DNA of 64,000 nt from Cytobacillus firmus (lineage in GTDB: Bacteria; Bacillota; Bacilli; Bacillales; Cytobacillaceae), in assembly GCF_023612095.1 (NCBI RefSeq), contig NZ_CP086235.1, positions 1,261,001-1,325,000 on the forward strand. The letters run 5' to 3'. The position numbers and the translations under genes were made by a program. Each line of letters starts with the position of its first letter. Within the stretch, counting starts at the first letter, position 1. Below, one piece after another: positions 40,144 to 52,394 of the stretch. The notes under the pieces were generated by a model, which was given only the letters and a program-made list of their open reading frames with translations, had not been told where the DNA came from and made no database searches.

Positions 40144-41105
40144 CAGAAGACTTGAAAACAATGAACCTGCAGCTGGAAGATCCTAATGAAGCCATTGCAT
40201 TATTAGGCAATTCAGATGCAAACCTAAAAATTATTGAGCAAGAACTGAATGTTTCCATTGTAACCAGGGGAGAATCCGTTTATGTGTCTGGCGAAATGGA
40301 CAAAGTGGAACTGGCTGGAAAGGTTCTGGATAAACTGCTTTATGTAATCCGGAAAGGTATAAATATAAGCCAGAGAGATGTTATGTATGCTCTTCAAATG
40401 GCAAACAAGGGAACACTAGAGTATTTCAGTGATTTATACGAAGAAGAAATCACTAAAAACGCAAAAGGAAAGTCTATTCGTGTTAAGACACTGGGACAGC
40501 GTCAATACATTCAAGCAATCCGCCAAAATGACCTGGTTTTTGGCATAGGGCCAGCAGGAACAGGAAAAACATATTTGGCAGTTGTCATGGCTGTCAATGC
40601 TTTGAAAAATGGGAATGTGAAAAGAATCATTCTAACCCGCCCTGCAGTCGAAGCGGGAGAAAGCCTTGGCTTTCTTCCGGGGGATCTTAAGGAAAAAGTC
40701 GATCCTTACTTACGGCCTTTGTATGATGCTTTGCATGATATATTAGGTGCAGAGCATACACAAAGAATGATTGAAAGAGGCACGATTGAAATTGCACCGC
40801 TGGCTTATATGCGCGGAAGAACTTTAGATGATGCCTTTGTCATACTGGACGAAGCGCAAAATACAACTCAGGCGCAAATGAAGATGTTTCTGACCAGGCT
40901 GGGCTTTGGTTCAAAAATGATTATTACCGGAGACAGAACACAGGTTGACCTTCCAAAGGGTGTAAAATCAGGTCTGATCGCAGCAGAAGACATACTCAAG
41001 GGTGTAAGCGGACTATCATTCGTTCACTTGGAACAAAGTGATGTGGTGCGTCATCCGCTTGTGGGAAGGATTATTCAGGCATACCAGACAGAAGATAGCC
41101 AATGA
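40140..41105 (+). CDS. phoH: PhoH-like ATPase
   Basis: A 321-residue protein with an N-terminal KH-like region and a P-loop ATPase core: Walker A GPAGTGKT (about 139-146), Walker B VILDEAQNTTQAQMKMFL, and the end motif DVVRHPLVGRII. The PhoH family includes RNA-binding ATPases and predicted helicase or RNase-linked proteins; the cellular role in Bacillus is unsettled. Normally followed at once by pgpH and ybeY; here a group II intron lies between. Confidence 0.95.
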   Translation: MTEDLKTMNLQLEDPNEAIALLGNSDANLKIIEQELNVSIVTRGESVYVSGEMDKVELAGKVLDKLLYVIRKGINISQRDVMYALQMANKGTLEYFSDLYEEEITKNAKGKSIRVKTLGQRQYIQAIRQNDLVFGIGPAGTGKTYLAVVMAVNALKNGNVKRIILTRPAVEAGESLGFLPGDLKEKVDPYLRPLYDALHDILGAEHTQRMIERGTIEIAPLAYMRGRTLDDAFVILDEAQNTTQAQMKMFLTRLGFGSKMIITGDRTQVDLPKGVKSGLIAAEDILKGVSGLSFVHLEQSDVVRHPLVGRIIQAYQTEDSQ

Positions 41106-41111
41106 ACCATG

Positions 41112-41137
41112 AAGCCGCCTTTTTTGGCGGTTTTTTC
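41112..41137 (+). terminator. Terminator of phoH, target of the group II intron
   Basis: CCGCC (41115-41119), T loop, GGCGG (41126-41130), then TTTTTTCTT. The intron begins 3 bases after the T run. Confidence 0.88.
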
Positions 41138-41637
41138 TTGTGTGCCAGGCATGGCAACTATCTAGGTGGTGAAAGTCCGCTGTGGGGGTACACATCATCC
41201 AACCACTAAGGAAGCGCAAGGTACTTATCGTGAGATAAGGGCTGGAGGAAGCGTGGAATAAAATCTTGGCTCGACGTACAGGAATCTGATACTAAGGCTT
41301 TATAAAGGGATGAGACTCCAAGACAAGTCAAAGTCCAAAAGATGTGCGTAACTTTATAGAGTAAATCAGGCGAGTAAAAGAGGAAAGATAGTTGTCTTAC
41401 CCTGGGAGGTCTTGCGGATGTACGGTAGTACAGTCGAAAACGGTTAATCGCAAGAAGTCAGCAGAGGCCATAGTAATGAGTAAACTCATGAAGGGCTGAA
41501 CAATTTATAGTGTTTCAACTCCACGAATGCGTAAGTGACGAACTCCGAATGTGTTAATGGCGAAAGTATGAGCGTATCTCAAAGGATAACCAAAAAGGAG
41601 ATATTACTTACTACGTGAGAGGGAAGGAGAAACGAGT

Positions 41638-42912
41638 GTGAAACTTTTAGAACAGATCATAAGTAACCAAAATATGAACGAAGCCTACTTGCGTGTCTAT
41701 AGAAATAAAGGCACAAGTGGCATCGATGGTGTAACAGTCGACGAATTAAAGCAATATCTGAAAGAGAACAAAGATGAGCTGCGTCAGCGCATCAGAACAA
41801 GAAAATACCAACCACAAGCTGCCTTAAGAGTGGAAATTCCAAAAGAAAATGGCAAGATGCGCAAATTGGGAATACCAACAGTAGTGGATAGAGTCGTTCA
41901 ACAAGCCATACATCAAGTTCTCAGTCCGATATTTGAAGAACAGTTCAGCGAGTTCAGTTACGGTTTCAGACCAAAAAGAAGTTGTGAGATGGCGATAATT
42001 AAAAGCCTGGAATTTATGAATGATGGTGATGATTGGGTAATAGACATCGACCTTGAAAGATTCTTCGATACTGTTCATCACGATAAACTCATGCGCATTA
42101 TTGCCAACACAATAGATGATGGTGATGTCATCTCGTTAATTAGAAAATACTTAGTCAGTGGAGTTATGGTAAAAGGGAAATATGAAGAAACTCCCGTTGG
42201 GACTCCGCAAGGAGGTCCTCTTAGCCCATTATTGAGTAATATTATGTTAAACGAACTTGATAGGGAACTAGAGAAAAGAGGATTACGGTTTGTGAGATAT
42301 GCCGATGATTCCCTCATTTTTGTGAAAAGCGAAAAAGCAGCTAAAAGAGTAATGAAATCAGTAGTGAGGTATATAGAGGACAAACTAGGATTAATAGTTA
42401 ACGCAGAGAAGAGTAAAATTTCACGCCCAAAAGAATTGAAATTCTTAGGGTTCGCTTATTACTTCGATGTTAATAACCTAAGATACCAAGTAAAACCTCA
42501 CCTAAGTTCAATCCAGAAATTCCAGAGGAGGCTTCGACAACTAACAAAACGGAACTGGAGTATTCCACTAGGGCTTCGAATAGTGAAGCTTAAACAAGTC
42601 ATATTCGGATGGATAAACTACTTCAGAATCACAAAGATGAAAAAAGCAATAAAGCGAATTGATATGAAATTGCGTTCCAGAATTAGGGTAATCATCTGGA
42701 AGCAATGGAAGGTACCCAAGAAACAAATCAAATCGCTTATTCAACTAGGGATTCCGGAGGAAGAAGCGAAAGGATTAACCTACTGTCGAAAAGGTTACCG
42801 TTTTATAGGATTATCGAAAGTCGTCCAAAGAGCAATATCCAATAAAAGATTAAAGCAGAGGGGGCTCCCCTCTGCTTTTGAACACTATCTAAAAGTACAC
42901 ACTGTAATATAA
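41638..42912 (+). CDS. ltrA: Group II intron reverse transcriptase/maturase
   Basis: The 424-residue intron-encoded protein has reverse transcriptase motifs in order: GTSGIDGVT, YQPQAALRVEIPK, LGIPTVVDRVVQQAI, FSYGFRPKRSC, DLERFFDTVHHDKL, GTPQGGPLSPLLSNIML, and the active site RYADDS (about residue 220), then a maturase X domain. No HNH endonuclease follows, as usual for class C. The frame is intact, so the element may still be active. GTG start after GGGAAGGAG. Confidence 0.95.
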   Translation: MKLLEQIISNQNMNEAYLRVYRNKGTSGIDGVTVDELKQYLKENKDELRQRIRTRKYQPQAALRVEIPKENGKMRKLGIPTVVDRVVQQAIHQVLSPIFEEQFSEFSYGFRPKRSCEMAIIKSLEFMNDGDDWVIDIDLERFFDTVHHDKLMRIIANTIDDGDVISLIRKYLVSGVMVKGKYEETPVGTPQGGPLSPLLSNIMLNELDRELEKRGLRFVRYADDSLIFVKSEKAAKRVMKSVVRYIEDKLGLIVNAEKSKISRPKELKFLGFAYYFDVNNLRYQVKPHLSSIQKFQRRLRQLTKRNWSIPLGLRIVKLKQVIFGWINYFRITKMKKAIKRIDMKLRSRIRVIIWKQWKVPKKQIKSLIQLGIPEEEAKGLTYCRKGYRFIGLSKVVQRAISNKRLKQRGLPSAFEHYLKVHTVI

Positions 42913-42917
42913 ATTGA

Positions 42918-42950
42918 AACGCCGTATACGCGATCCGTACGTACGGTGTT
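42918..42950 (+). ncRNA. Group II intron domain V
   Basis: Catalytic 33-base hairpin: lower stem of nine pairs (one G-U), two-base CG bulge at 42940-42941, upper stem TACG / CGTA and a 5-base loop. It lies 5 bases after the maturase stop codon. Confidence 0.88.
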
Positions 42951-43186
42951 GTGAGAGGGGCGAAAATAACTTACTTTATTTTCCCTCTACTCGATTTGAA
43001 GATAAAATCGGCAGGTAATTACTATGGAATTATTTGCTATTAATGAAATGATTAGGTAACCTGTTAATAGATAGTCCATTTTTCATTAGTGAAAACCCAC
43101 TGAAAAACTGTTATGATTTTACATAATTAATAATTAAAACATTTAAGAATATTGGAAGTTTTTTACCCAGGACAGGAGGGGTAAAT

Positions 43187-45379
43187 GTGTCAAATCTTCA
43201 GCAGAGTATGACTACAATCAGAAATTTACTTAATATGACCTTTTTTCGTGTTCTCTTATTTGTTCTTTTGGGAGTTGCTATGTATTTTTCCATGTATAGC
43301 AATGTGAAGCCTGAAAAGCTGGATTTAAGTCTATTCTCTGTCGCTGAACAGACAATAAGGTCACCCATTACAATAGAGGATAAAGCAAGCACAGAAAGAA
43401 AGAGAAAAGAAGCAGAAAATAATGTTAAGGATATTTACGTTGTAAAAAAGGAGATTGCCCAAAACAGAGTTGACCTCGTTACCTCCATTTTTGGATCAGT
43501 TTCGGAAGTGAATGAAGAAGTAAAAGAAGGGATGGAAGAGAAAAAGAAGGCTTCTGCAAATGAGTCAGACAAAGATGTAGAGGCACCAGACCCTTCCGCC
43601 CCTGGTCCTAAAGAGAAATTGTCCATGGTTAAAGAAAAACTCACTGATGATGTAACACGTGAAGTATCGGATGGCGTCTTCCTTGCTTTGCTGCAGGCAA
43701 AGGAGGGAGAACTGAGCATTGCGAAAGACCTTACTGTTACGGCCATCAATAAAATCATGAATAATGAAATTCCGGCTGAACAGGTGGAGAACGCAAAGAA
43801 GCGTGTTGAAGAAGAACTGAAGTTCACCAGCTTAAATTCAGAAACAAAAAAAGCCGCAATAGAGCTTGGGCGCTATGCAATATATCAAAATCAATTCTAT
43901 GATCCTGCGGCCACGGAAGAATTACGGCAGCAGACCATTGAAAGTGTCGAGCCAGTAAAAATTCTTCAGGGACAGATCATTGTTGAAGAAAATCAGCTGA
44001 TCAGCAGGGACATATACCGACAGCTTGAACTTGTAGGGCTTCTGGACAGTGTTAATTCGATTCAGCCTTTTATCGGCTTATCTTTGATCATTATCATTGT
44101 TTTATCAGCTCTATATTATTATTTCCACGAACTGAATGTACAGAGGGAATTAAAGCAAAGCTATTTATTGCTGTTCAGCCTTGTCTTTATCTTATCGTTA
44201 TTGCTTATGAAGGTCATCAGCCTTTTCCAATACGCCGATTACTCAGAGATAGGGTATATCTATCCTGCAGCTATGGGAGCTATGCTGATCAAAATACTGA
44301 TTGATGAAAAGCTTGCAATGTACTACACAATTATTATGGCTATCAGCGGAAGCATCATTTTTAATGAAGGTGTTACAGGGACATTCCAGCTGACATCAGC
44401 CATTTATATCCTTTGCAGCGGCTTGGCTGCCATTTTGTTTTTGAGCAGACAGAATCGCCGCTCTAAAATATTGCAGGCTGGTTTATTCGTATCTGCAGTA
44501 AACATACTTGTTATCTTTTCAATGCTTTTCTTAAGAAATGGCCACTATGAAACGATTGAATATGGATTTTACTTTGTAATTGCTTTGATTTCAGGTATTT
44601 CGTCTGCAGTCCTGGCCATTGGCCTGCTGCCATATTTTGAGGCGGGATTTGGAATTTTGTCTACTATGAGGCTGATTGAGCTATCTAATCCTAATCATCC
44701 GCTGCTGAGAAAGATACTGACCGAATCTCCCGGAACCTACCATCATAGTGTAATGGTTGCAAATCTCTCCGAGTCAGCTTGTGAAGCTATTGGGGCAAAT
44801 GGTCTTTTAGCAAGGGTGGGCTGCTACTATCACGATATCGGCAAAACGAAACGGCCGCAGTTTTTTATTGAAAATCAGGTGAATATTGAAAATCCGCATG
44901 ATCGGCTTCCTCCCCAGACCAGTAAGAATATTATTATCGCCCATGCCGCAGATGGTGCTGAAATGCTGAGAAAGCATAAGATGCCTAAGGAGATAGTGGA
45001 TATTGCCGAACAGCATCATGGGACAACATTGCTGAAATTTTTTTACTACAAAGCAAAACAAAATGGTCTTGAGGTAAAAGAAGAGGACTACCGCTATCCT
45101 GGACCTAAACCGCAATCAAAAGAGTCGGCAGTCATTGGCATTGCGGATAGTGTAGAAGCTGCAGTCCGTTCAATGGCACATCCTACAACAGAGCAAATAG
45201 AGGATTTAGTCAAAAAGATAATCGCAGACAGGCTTCAGGATGGACAGCTGAATGAATGTGATTTAACCTTAAAAGAGCTGGAAACCGTTTCACACTCTTT
45301 CTGTGAGACGTTAAACGGAATTTTCCATTCACGTATTGAGTATCCTGAAATGACAAAACAGAAGGTGAAACAGGCATGA
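43187..45379 (+). CDS. pgpH: Cyclic-di-AMP phosphodiesterase PgpH
   Basis: Membrane HD phosphodiesterase that breaks c-di-AMP to pApA. The 730-residue protein has an N-terminal transmembrane helix, an extracytoplasmic 7TMR-HDED domain (about 45-280), seven transmembrane helices (about 290-490) and a cytoplasmic HD domain with [22 protein letters not shown] and [19 protein letters not shown] start after GGACAGGAGGGG. The intron now separates it from phoH; ybeY overlaps its end. Confidence 0.96.
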   Translation: MSNLQQSMTTIRNLLNMTFFRVLLFVLLGVAMYFSMYSNVKPEKLDLSLFSVAEQTIRSPITIEDKASTERKRKEAENNVKDIYVVKKEIAQNRVDLVTSIFGSVSEVNEEVKEGMEEKKKASANESDKDVEAPDPSAPGPKEKLSMVKEKLTDDVTREVSDGVFLALLQAKEGELSIAKDLTVTAINKIMNNEIPAEQVENAKKRVEEELKFTSLNSETKKAAIELGRYAIYQNQFYDPAATEELRQQTIESVEPVKILQGQIIVEENQLISRDIYRQLELVGLLDSVNSIQPFIGLSLIIIIVLSALYYYFHELNVQRELKQSYLLLFSLVFILSLLLMKVISLFQYADYSEIGYIYPAAMGAMLIKILIDEKLAMYYTIIMAISGSIIFNEGVTGTFQLTSAIYILCSGLAAILFLSRQNRRSKILQAGLFVSAVNILVIFSMLFLRNGHYETIEYGFYFVIALISGISSAVLAIGLLPYFEAGFGILSTMRLIELSNPNHPLLRKILTESPGTYHHSVMVANLSESACEAIGANGLLARVGCYYHDIGKTKRPQFFIENQVNIENPHDRLPPQTSKNIIIAHAADGAEMLRKHKMPKEIVDIAEQHHGTTLLKFFYYKAKQNGLEVKEEDYRYPGPKPQSKESAVIGIADSVEAAVRSMAHPTTEQIEDLVKKIIADRLQDGQLNECDLTLKELETVSHSFCETLNGIFHSRIEYPEMTKQKVKQA

Positions 45380-45846
45380 ATTTAAACATTGATTTTTTAG
45401 ACGAAACGAATGAGCTTCAGGAAAATGATATAGCCAAAATTGAAGAGTTAATTAACTTTGCGGCTTCAAAAGAATCTGTGGAGCCTGAAAGCGAGGTATC
45501 CATTACGTTTGTGACGAATGAGCGGATCCGCGAGATCAACAAGGAATATCGGGATAAAGATCGGCCGACTGATGTCATTTCTTTCGCGATGGAAGAACTT
45601 GGTGAAGGTGAAATTGAACTGATTGGGGCTGATATGCCGCGAATCCTGGGGGATATCATCATCTCCACTGCTAAGGCGAAGGAGCAGGCGGAGGAGTATG
45701 GACATTCTTTTATTAGGGAGCTTGGCTTTTTGGCGGTCCATGGCTTCCTGCATCTTCTTGGCTATGATCATGAAAATCCGGAAGATGAGAAAAAAATGTT
45801 TTCCCGCCAGAAGGATATACTTGATGAATACGGGCTCACAAGATAA
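45376..45846 (+). CDS. ybeY: Endoribonuclease YbeY (rRNA maturation factor)
   Basis: Zinc-dependent RNase involved in 16S rRNA maturation and ribosome quality control. The 156-residue protein has the metal motif [11 protein letters not shown] (H-x3-H-x5-H, about 116-126) and the conserved [10 protein letters not shown]. It overlaps pgpH by 4 bases and dgkA by 23 bases. Confidence 0.96.
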   Translation: MNLNIDFLDETNELQENDIAKIEELINFAASKESVEPESEVSITFVTNERIREINKEYRDKDRPTDVISFAMEELGEGEIELIGADMPRILGDIIISTAKAKEQAEEYGHSFIRELGFLAVHGFLHLLGYDHENPEDEKKMFSRQKDILDEYGLTR

Positions 45847-46216
45847 AAAAGTCCGAAAACACAATGTCCTCAAATCCTTTGTGTTTGCTTTTTCCGGAAT
45901 TAGAACGGCGTTATTGAACGAAAGGAATCTGCAGATACATTTGGCAGTATCCCTCGCTGTCATGTTCTTTGGAATATATTTTGGCATTTCCCGGCTTGAA
46001 TGGATAATCATTCTGCTGGCCATCGGGGGAATGCTCTCACTTGAACTCCTTAATACAGCCATTGAAAGGGCTGTGGATCTGGCAACCGAAGATTACCATC
46101 CCCTTGCCAAGCAGGCTAAGGATATAGCCGCTGGAGCGGTACTGGTGTTTGCCATAATAAGTGTAATAATAGGCGGAGTAATATTCCTGCCTAAAATCCT
46201 GATATTTTTGCAGTAA
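45824..46216 (+). CDS. dgkA: Undecaprenol kinase / diacylglycerol kinase family
   Basis: Small membrane kinase; the Bacillus enzyme phosphorylates undecaprenol to recycle the cell-wall lipid carrier. The 130-residue protein has three transmembrane helices and the family motif [13 protein letters not shown]. The ATG at 45824 lies inside ybeY in another frame; the open frame runs much further upstream but only as a shadow of ybeY. Confidence 0.93.
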   Translation: MNTGSQDKKVRKHNVLKSFVFAFSGIRTALLNERNLQIHLAVSLAVMFFGIYFGISRLEWIIILLAIGGMLSLELLNTAIERAVDLATEDYHPLAKQAKDIAAGAVLVFAIISVIIGGVIFLPKILIFLQ

Positions 46217-46220
46217 TGTG

Positions 46221-46250
46221 AAGCTGTCCGAATGGGCAGCTTTGCTTTTT
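46221..46250 (+). terminator. Terminator of pgpH-ybeY-dgkA
   Basis: AAGCTGTCC and GGGCAGCTT (one wobble), then TGCTTTTTT. Confidence 0.85.
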
Positions 46251-46306
46251 TCTTAATGAATAATTAAGGCTAATCGTAAACTGCTTTGAATTATCGGACC
46301 CGAGTT

Positions 46307-46320
46307 TGAAAACGTTCACT
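46307..46320. promoter_or_regulatory. cre-like site upstream of cdd
   Basis: TGAAAACGTTCACT matches 13 of 14 positions of the CcpA consensus TGWAANCGNTNWCA (last A is T). It is about 280 bases before cdd, so whether it controls cdd is uncertain. The rest of the 46251-46600 gap holds no gene I can support. Confidence 0.5.
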
Positions 46321-46555
46321 GAATCAGCTAAAATGACAGAACAGCATTAAATTTCGCAGGCCGGGGAGAATCTGAGGGATGCCATTTAGAAAACAATGGC
46401 CAGATAAAATTAAAAAGCCTACGTATTTTTAGAAAATTCAATTTTTTTATTACGTTTTTGCTACAATCGATGAAAATCTAAGTAAAATGTTGTAAAATAA
46501 AAGAGAAGCGGCTGCTTTTCACAGAAAGAAGCATTGCGAGCCCCAAAGCCCATGA

Positions 46556-47906
<1,351 letters not shown>

Positions 47907-48063
47907 GCCAGCCCTAATTAAAGTATTATCCATTTCTGGTTTATATGCATACAGGTGATTGACAATATTTTCGTCTCATGATTTTACAAAGACAGGCTAT
48001 GATATAGATAAATGAATTGGGATAAAGAATTGCTAGTTGAATAACTGAAAGGTGGGGTTTTCG

Positions 48064-48207
48064 ATGATGGATTTTACCTGGAGAGTGTTTTCCCAGACAG
48101 GAAATATTGACACATATCTTCTCTTCAAGGAGCTAGAAAAGGAAACTCAGGATATACCCGGCAGCAATGATGAAGAGCTAGCAGAAGCTGATTTTCCCAT
48201 CTCATAG
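48064..48207 (+). CDS. yqzL: YqzL family protein, 47 residues
   Basis: A 47-residue protein beginning MMDFTWRVFSQTGNIDTYLLFKE, with an acidic tail. The start, length and place between era and recO fit the YqzL family. AAAGGTGGGG precedes it. Function unknown; it is only 30 bases before recO and likely cotranscribed. Confidence 0.88.
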   Translation: MMDFTWRVFSQTGNIDTYLLFKELEKETQDIPGSNDEELAEADFPIS

Positions 48208-48237
48208 GTTTGTCGAAAGACAGGGATGGTGTCACTG

Positions 48238-48990
48238 TTGCTTGATAAATGTGAAGGCATTGTCATCAGGACAACTAATTATAGTGAAACAAATAAGATA
48301 GTTACTTTATATACCCGTGAATGGGGAAAAGTTGGTGTGATGGCACGTGGAGCGAAAAAACCCAACAGCAGACTTGCTGCTGTCACCCAGCTTTTTACAT
48401 ACGGGAATTTTTTAGTTCAGCGCGGAAGCGGTCTGGGCACTCTGCAGCAGGGTGACATGATTTCATCCATGCGATCTATTAAAGAAGATATTTTTCTTAC
48501 GGCTTATGCAAGCTATATTGTCGATTTAACAGATAAAAGCAGTGAGGATAAGAAGCCCAACCCATTTTTGTTCGAATTGCTGCATCAAACGCTGAATTTA
48601 ATAAACGAAGGATATGATCCGGAGATTCTCACGAATATTTATGAAATGAAAATGCTTAACGGTTTGGGTTTATATCCAGTTCTTGATCAATGTTCTGTCT
48701 GCGGAAGCACTGACGGGCATTTTGCATTTTCAATCCGGGAAAACGGCCTCATTTGTCACCGCTGTCTTGATAAGGATCCTTATCATTATAAAGTATCACA
48801 GGCGACAATTAAGCTGCTGCGCCTCTTTTATTTTTTTGATTTGTCCAGGCTCGGCAATATCTCTGTTAAACCGGAAACCAAATCTGAACTGAAAAAGATT
48901 ATCTCTGCTTATTATGAAGAGTATTCCGGCTTAAACCTTAAGACTAAGAAGTTTTTGAATCAAATGGACAAGTTTAATGATCTTATGTAA
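48238..48990 (+). CDS. recO: DNA repair protein RecO
   Basis: Recombination mediator that anneals single strands and loads RecA with RecF/RecR. About 250 residues: N-terminal OB fold ([28 protein letters not shown]), helical core and a zinc knuckle (CSVCG, then CHRC). The TTG at 48238 aligns with the usual MLxKCEG start; an ATG at 48226 in frame is the alternative and would add four residues. Confidence 0.94.
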   Translation: MLDKCEGIVIRTTNYSETNKIVTLYTREWGKVGVMARGAKKPNSRLAAVTQLFTYGNFLVQRGSGLGTLQQGDMISSMRSIKEDIFLTAYASYIVDLTDKSSEDKKPNPFLFELLHQTLNLINEGYDPEILTNIYEMKMLNGLGLYPVLDQCSVCGSTDGHFAFSIRENGLICHRCLDKDPYHYKVSQATIKLLRLFYFFDLSRLGNISVKPETKSELKKIISAYYEEYSGLNLKTKKFLNQMDKFNDLM

Positions 48991-49016
48991 TGAGCTCCTT
49001 TTGCTTTTATTAAAGA

Positions 49017-49045
49017 TTGACAATCCAATGTGATTCCGCTATGAT
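49017..49045 (+). promoter_or_regulatory. SigA promoter of glyQS
   Basis: Perfect -35 TTGACA (49017-49022), 17 bases, TATGAT (49040-49045). It fires into the T-box leader. Confidence 0.8.
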
Positions 49046-49069
49046 TCAAATTAATAAAATATTATTGCT

Positions 49070-49275
49070 GTGAAGGAGAAGAGTACTTAACTTTTTCTCA
49101 TTAAAGCGAACCCGGGACAGTGGGAGCCGGGTATGGATAGTTAAGGAAAGGCGCTCTGGAGCAATTTCGTCTATTGACAACCAAAGAGGCTGCGGTCAAA
49201 ATCGCAGCAAATAGGGTGGAACCGCGGGTAACTCTCGTCCCTATGCCATTTGGCATAGAGACGGGAGTTTTTTAT
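49070..49275 (+). promoter_or_regulatory. Glycine T-box leader
   Basis: The T-box AGGGTGGAACCGCG is at 49213-49226. In Stem I the AGTA (49082-49085) beside CTTAAC (49086-49091) pairs across to GTTAAG (49140-49145) and GAAA, followed by the specifier GGC (49150-49152), a glycine codon. The terminator (about 49230-49273) ends in a T run. Uncharged tRNA-Gly binding lets the antiterminator form and glyQS be read. Confidence 0.93.
49230..49273 (+). terminator. Regulated terminator of the glycine T-box
   Basis: AACTCTCGTCCCTATGCC pairs with GGCATAGAGACGGGAGTT, then T run. Its 5' side overlaps the region used by the antiterminator. Confidence 0.88.
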
Positions 49276-49364
49276 GTTCCACAGGAAAGCGAACAGTCTG
49301 GAGCGGAAATCGACAGACAACATTGAGAGATAAAATACAACTATTTATACGAAAGAGGTGTCCT

Positions 49365-50255
49365 ATGAATATTCAAAACATGATATTAACACTTCAAAAA
49401 CATTGGTCTGAACAGGGTTGTATCCTGATGCAGGCTTATGATACTGAAAAGGGCGCAGGCACAATGAGCCCATATACATTTTTGCGAGCAATCGGACCAG
49501 AACCGTGGAATGTGGCTTATGTAGAGCCTTCACGCCGTCCTGCTGATGGCCGATATGGAGAGAATCCAAACAGGCTTTATCAGCATCATCAATTTCAGGT
49601 TATCATGAAGCCGTCCCCTGATAATATCCAGGAGCTGTATCTTGATTCACTTAAGGCATTGGGCATTGATCCGCTTGAACATGACATCCGGTTTGTGGAA
49701 GATAACTGGGAGAATCCTTCATTGGGCTGTGCGGGCTTAGGGTGGGAAGTATGGCTTGATGGAATGGAAATAACACAGTTCACATACTTCCAGCAGGTAG
49801 GAGGATTGGAATGCAAGCCTGTATCTGTTGAAATTACATATGGAATTGAAAGGCTTGCCTCTTACATTCAAGATAAGGAAAATGTCTTTGACCTTGAATG
49901 GACAGAAGGATTTACAGTTAGGGACATTTTCCTGCAGCCCGAGTTTGAGCATTCGAAATACACGTTTGAAACATCAGACCAGGAAATGCTTTTCAATTTG
50001 TTCAATATCTATGAGAAAGAAGCGCATAGGCAAATGGATGAAGGGCTTGTACACCCGGCTTATGACTATGTATTGAAATGTTCCCATACTTTTAACCTGC
50101 TCGATGCCAGGGGAGCGATCTCAGTAACAGAAAGAACAGGCTATATTGCAAGGTGCCGGAATCTGGCCAGAAAAATAGCAAAAACCTTTTATGAAGAGAG
50201 AGAAAAACTTGGCTTCCCAATTCTAAAGGTTAAGGAGGAAGGATCTCATGAATAA
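49365..50255 (+). CDS. glyQ: Glycine--tRNA ligase alpha subunit
   Basis: Catalytic alpha chain of the bacterial alpha2-beta2 glycyl-tRNA synthetase. The 296-residue protein has [23 protein letters not shown] and the class II core motif [16 protein letters not shown]. The ATG at 49365 follows AAAGAGGTG. It overlaps glyS by 8 bases; controlled by the T-box. Confidence 0.97.
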   Translation: MNIQNMILTLQKHWSEQGCILMQAYDTEKGAGTMSPYTFLRAIGPEPWNVAYVEPSRRPADGRYGENPNRLYQHHQFQVIMKPSPDNIQELYLDSLKALGIDPLEHDIRFVEDNWENPSLGCAGLGWEVWLDGMEITQFTYFQQVGGLECKPVSVEITYGIERLASYIQDKENVFDLEWTEGFTVRDIFLQPEFEHSKYTFETSDQEMLFNLFNIYEKEAHRQMDEGLVHPAYDYVLKCSHTFNLLDARGAISVTERTGYIARCRNLARKIAKTFYEEREKLGFPILKVKEEGSHE

Positions 50256-52320
50256 GAAAGACCTACTGCTGGAAATTGGACTAGAAGAAATGCCTGCCAG
50301 ATTTGTCACTAATTCCATGAATCAGCTTTCAGATAAAGTGAAATCATGGCTTTTGGAAAAGAAAATATCCTTTGAAGAGATCAGCGCTTTCTCCTCTCCC
50401 CGCCGCTTGGCTGTCCTAGTAACGGGAGTGGATACCGCCCAGGAGGACATAAATGAGGAAGCAAAAGGGCCTGCGAAAAAAATCGCACTAACAGAAGATG
50501 GAGTATGGTCAAAGGCTGCGGTTGGATTCAGCCGGGGTCAGGGAGCTTCTGTTGAAGATATATTTTTTAAAGAAATTAACGGTGTTGAATACGCCCATGT
50601 CAGCAAATTCATTAAAGGTCAGGAAACAGCTGCCCTTCTGCCTGAACTTCAGCAGATTATTACCTCGCTATCATTCCCGAAGAATATGCGCTGGGCAAAC
50701 CAGGATTTACGTTTTATCAGGCCGATTAAATGGCTTATTGCATTATTCGGAAATGAAGTCATTCCTTTTTCAATAACAAATGTCCAGACTTCCAACCTTA
50801 CAAGAGGTCACCGCTTTTTAGGGGAAGAGATTGAGATTAACAATCCTGCTGATTATGAAAAGGCCATGCTGGCGCAATATGTGATCACTAACCCTCAGGA
50901 AAGAAAGAGTGCCATTCTTTCTCAATTGGAAAAAATTGAGGAAGAACAAGGCTGGGTTGTTCCGGTGGATGAAGATTTATTGGAAGAAGTAAATAATCTG
51001 GTTGAGTACCCGACTGCATTATATGGCAAGTTTGAAGAAGAATACCTTGAACTTCCGGAAGAGGTGTTAATTACTTCCATGAAAGAGCACCAGCGCTATT
51101 TCCCGGTAAAGTCCAAAGGTGGCACTCTTCTTCCTTACTTTGTGACAGTCCGGAATGGTTCTCATGAACATTTGGAGAAAGTGGCTAAAGGAAATGAGAA
51201 AGTATTGCGGGCAAGGCTATCTGATGCAGCTTTCTTCTATAGAGAAGACCAAAAAACGGACATCGCAGTATCGCTCGGAAAACTCAATAACATTGTGTAT
51301 CACGAAGAAATTGGAACCCTTGCTGAAAAGGTAAACCGTGTCCGCCAGCTGGCAGCAAAACTGAGTGAGATTCTTGACTTCAGTGATGAAGCAAAAGCAG
51401 TGACAGACCGCGCTGCTGAAATCTCAAAGTTTGATCTTGTTTCACATATGGTTTACGAATTTCCAGAGCTGCAAGGTTTTATGGGAGAAAAATACGCCCT
51501 GCAAAAAGGCGAAAAGGAAGCTGTGGCGCGTGCAATTAATGAACATTACATGCCGCGCAATGCAGAGGACCAGACACCGGAAAGCGATGCTGGTGCAGTG
51601 CTTTCCATTGCTGAGAAACTGGACACGATTGTGTCATCCTTTGCAATTGGAATTATTCCAAGCGGTTCCCAGGATCCATATGCTTTAAGGAGACAGGCAT
51701 CGGGTATCATCCAGACGTTACTGGCTAAACACTGGGATCTGAAGCTCGAAGAATTGATCGCATTATCTTCAGAGACCGTACTTAAAGCGAATATAGGAAA
51801 GAAATCAAAAAGTGATTTAATGCAGGAATTAGTTTCTTTCTTTAAATTAAGGATTAAATATATGCTGCAGGAAAAAGCAATACGCTATGACTTAATTGAA
51901 GCTGTATTAGGAAATGATATCGGCTCCGTTCCTTCACTTGTGAATAGAGCTCAGGTATTGGAATCCCACAAGGATGCAGATGGCTTCAAGGAAAGCATTG
52001 AAGCTCTTGGCCGGGTAATCAACATTGCTTCTAAGGCAGAAGATAAAGGGGATATTGATAGCAGCTTATTTGAAAATGATAATGAAAAAGCTCTGTTCAG
52101 TAAATATTTATCAGTAACCGAGGAGTTGAAAAAAGAGGGTACAGAGGAAGAAGCCTTTAACTTGTTAATCAGCTTGAAGCCTGAAATTGATCAATACTTT
52201 GAGCATACTATGGTAATGGATGAAAATCAGGAAATTCGCCGTAATAGGCTGCATCAAATGGCGCATTTGTCTGATGTGATAAAGAAATTTGCAAATATGA
52301 ACCAAATAATTGTTAAGTAA
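50248..52320 (+). CDS. glyS: Glycine--tRNA ligase beta subunit
   Basis: The 690-residue beta chain binds tRNA-Gly. [17 protein letters not shown] at the start, [19 protein letters not shown], an internal HD-like domain ([17 protein letters not shown]) and a C-terminal anticodon-binding region with [16 protein letters not shown] are typical. Translationally coupled to glyQ. Confidence 0.97.
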   Translation: MNKKDLLLEIGLEEMPARFVTNSMNQLSDKVKSWLLEKKISFEEISAFSSPRRLAVLVTGVDTAQEDINEEAKGPAKKIALTEDGVWSKAAVGFSRGQGASVEDIFFKEINGVEYAHVSKFIKGQETAALLPELQQIITSLSFPKNMRWANQDLRFIRPIKWLIALFGNEVIPFSITNVQTSNLTRGHRFLGEEIEINNPADYEKAMLAQYVITNPQERKSAILSQLEKIEEEQGWVVPVDEDLLEEVNNLVEYPTALYGKFEEEYLELPEEVLITSMKEHQRYFPVKSKGGTLLPYFVTVRNGSHEHLEKVAKGNEKVLRARLSDAAFFYREDQKTDIAVSLGKLNNIVYHEEIGTLAEKVNRVRQLAAKLSEILDFSDEAKAVTDRAAEISKFDLVSHMVYEFPELQGFMGEKYALQKGEKEAVARAINEHYMPRNAEDQTPESDAGAVLSIAEKLDTIVSSFAIGIIPSGSQDPYALRRQASGIIQTLLAKHWDLKLEELIALSSETVLKANIGKKSKSDLMQELVSFFKLRIKYMLQEKAIRYDLIEAVLGNDIGSVPSLVNRAQVLESHKDADGFKESIEALGRVINIASKAEDKGDIDSSLFENDNEKALFSKYLSVTEELKKEGTEEEAFNLLISLKPEIDQYFEHTMVMDENQEIRRNRLHQMAHLSDVIKKFANMNQIIVK

Positions 52321-52394
52321 TAAGCTGAAATTTTGCGTTTTATGCTTGAATACGATTAAAATCTAAGATGAGGACAGCTGCCGTGGCTGTCATT

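Larger units (their letters stand above)
41140..42996 (+). mobile_element. Class C group II intron (retroelement)
   Basis: Self-splicing mobile intron of about 1.86 kb. The 5' end GTGTG (41140-41144) fits GUGYG. About 490 bases of structured RNA precede the reverse transcriptase gene. Domain V is at 42918-42950: a 9-bp lower stem AACGCCGTA / TACGGTGTT, CG bulge and short upper stem. Domain VI (about 42952-42995) carries AGAGGG / CCCTCT, with an unpaired A at 42989 as likely branch point, ending in CGAT. Insertion straight after a terminator T run, and a short ORF without an endonuclease domain, are hallmarks of class C. The 3' end is uncertain by a base or two. Confidence 0.93.

Noticed and set aside
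45466..46062. 198-codon minus-strand frame across ybeY and dgkA
   Set aside because: Opposes two well-identified genes and has no ribosome site.
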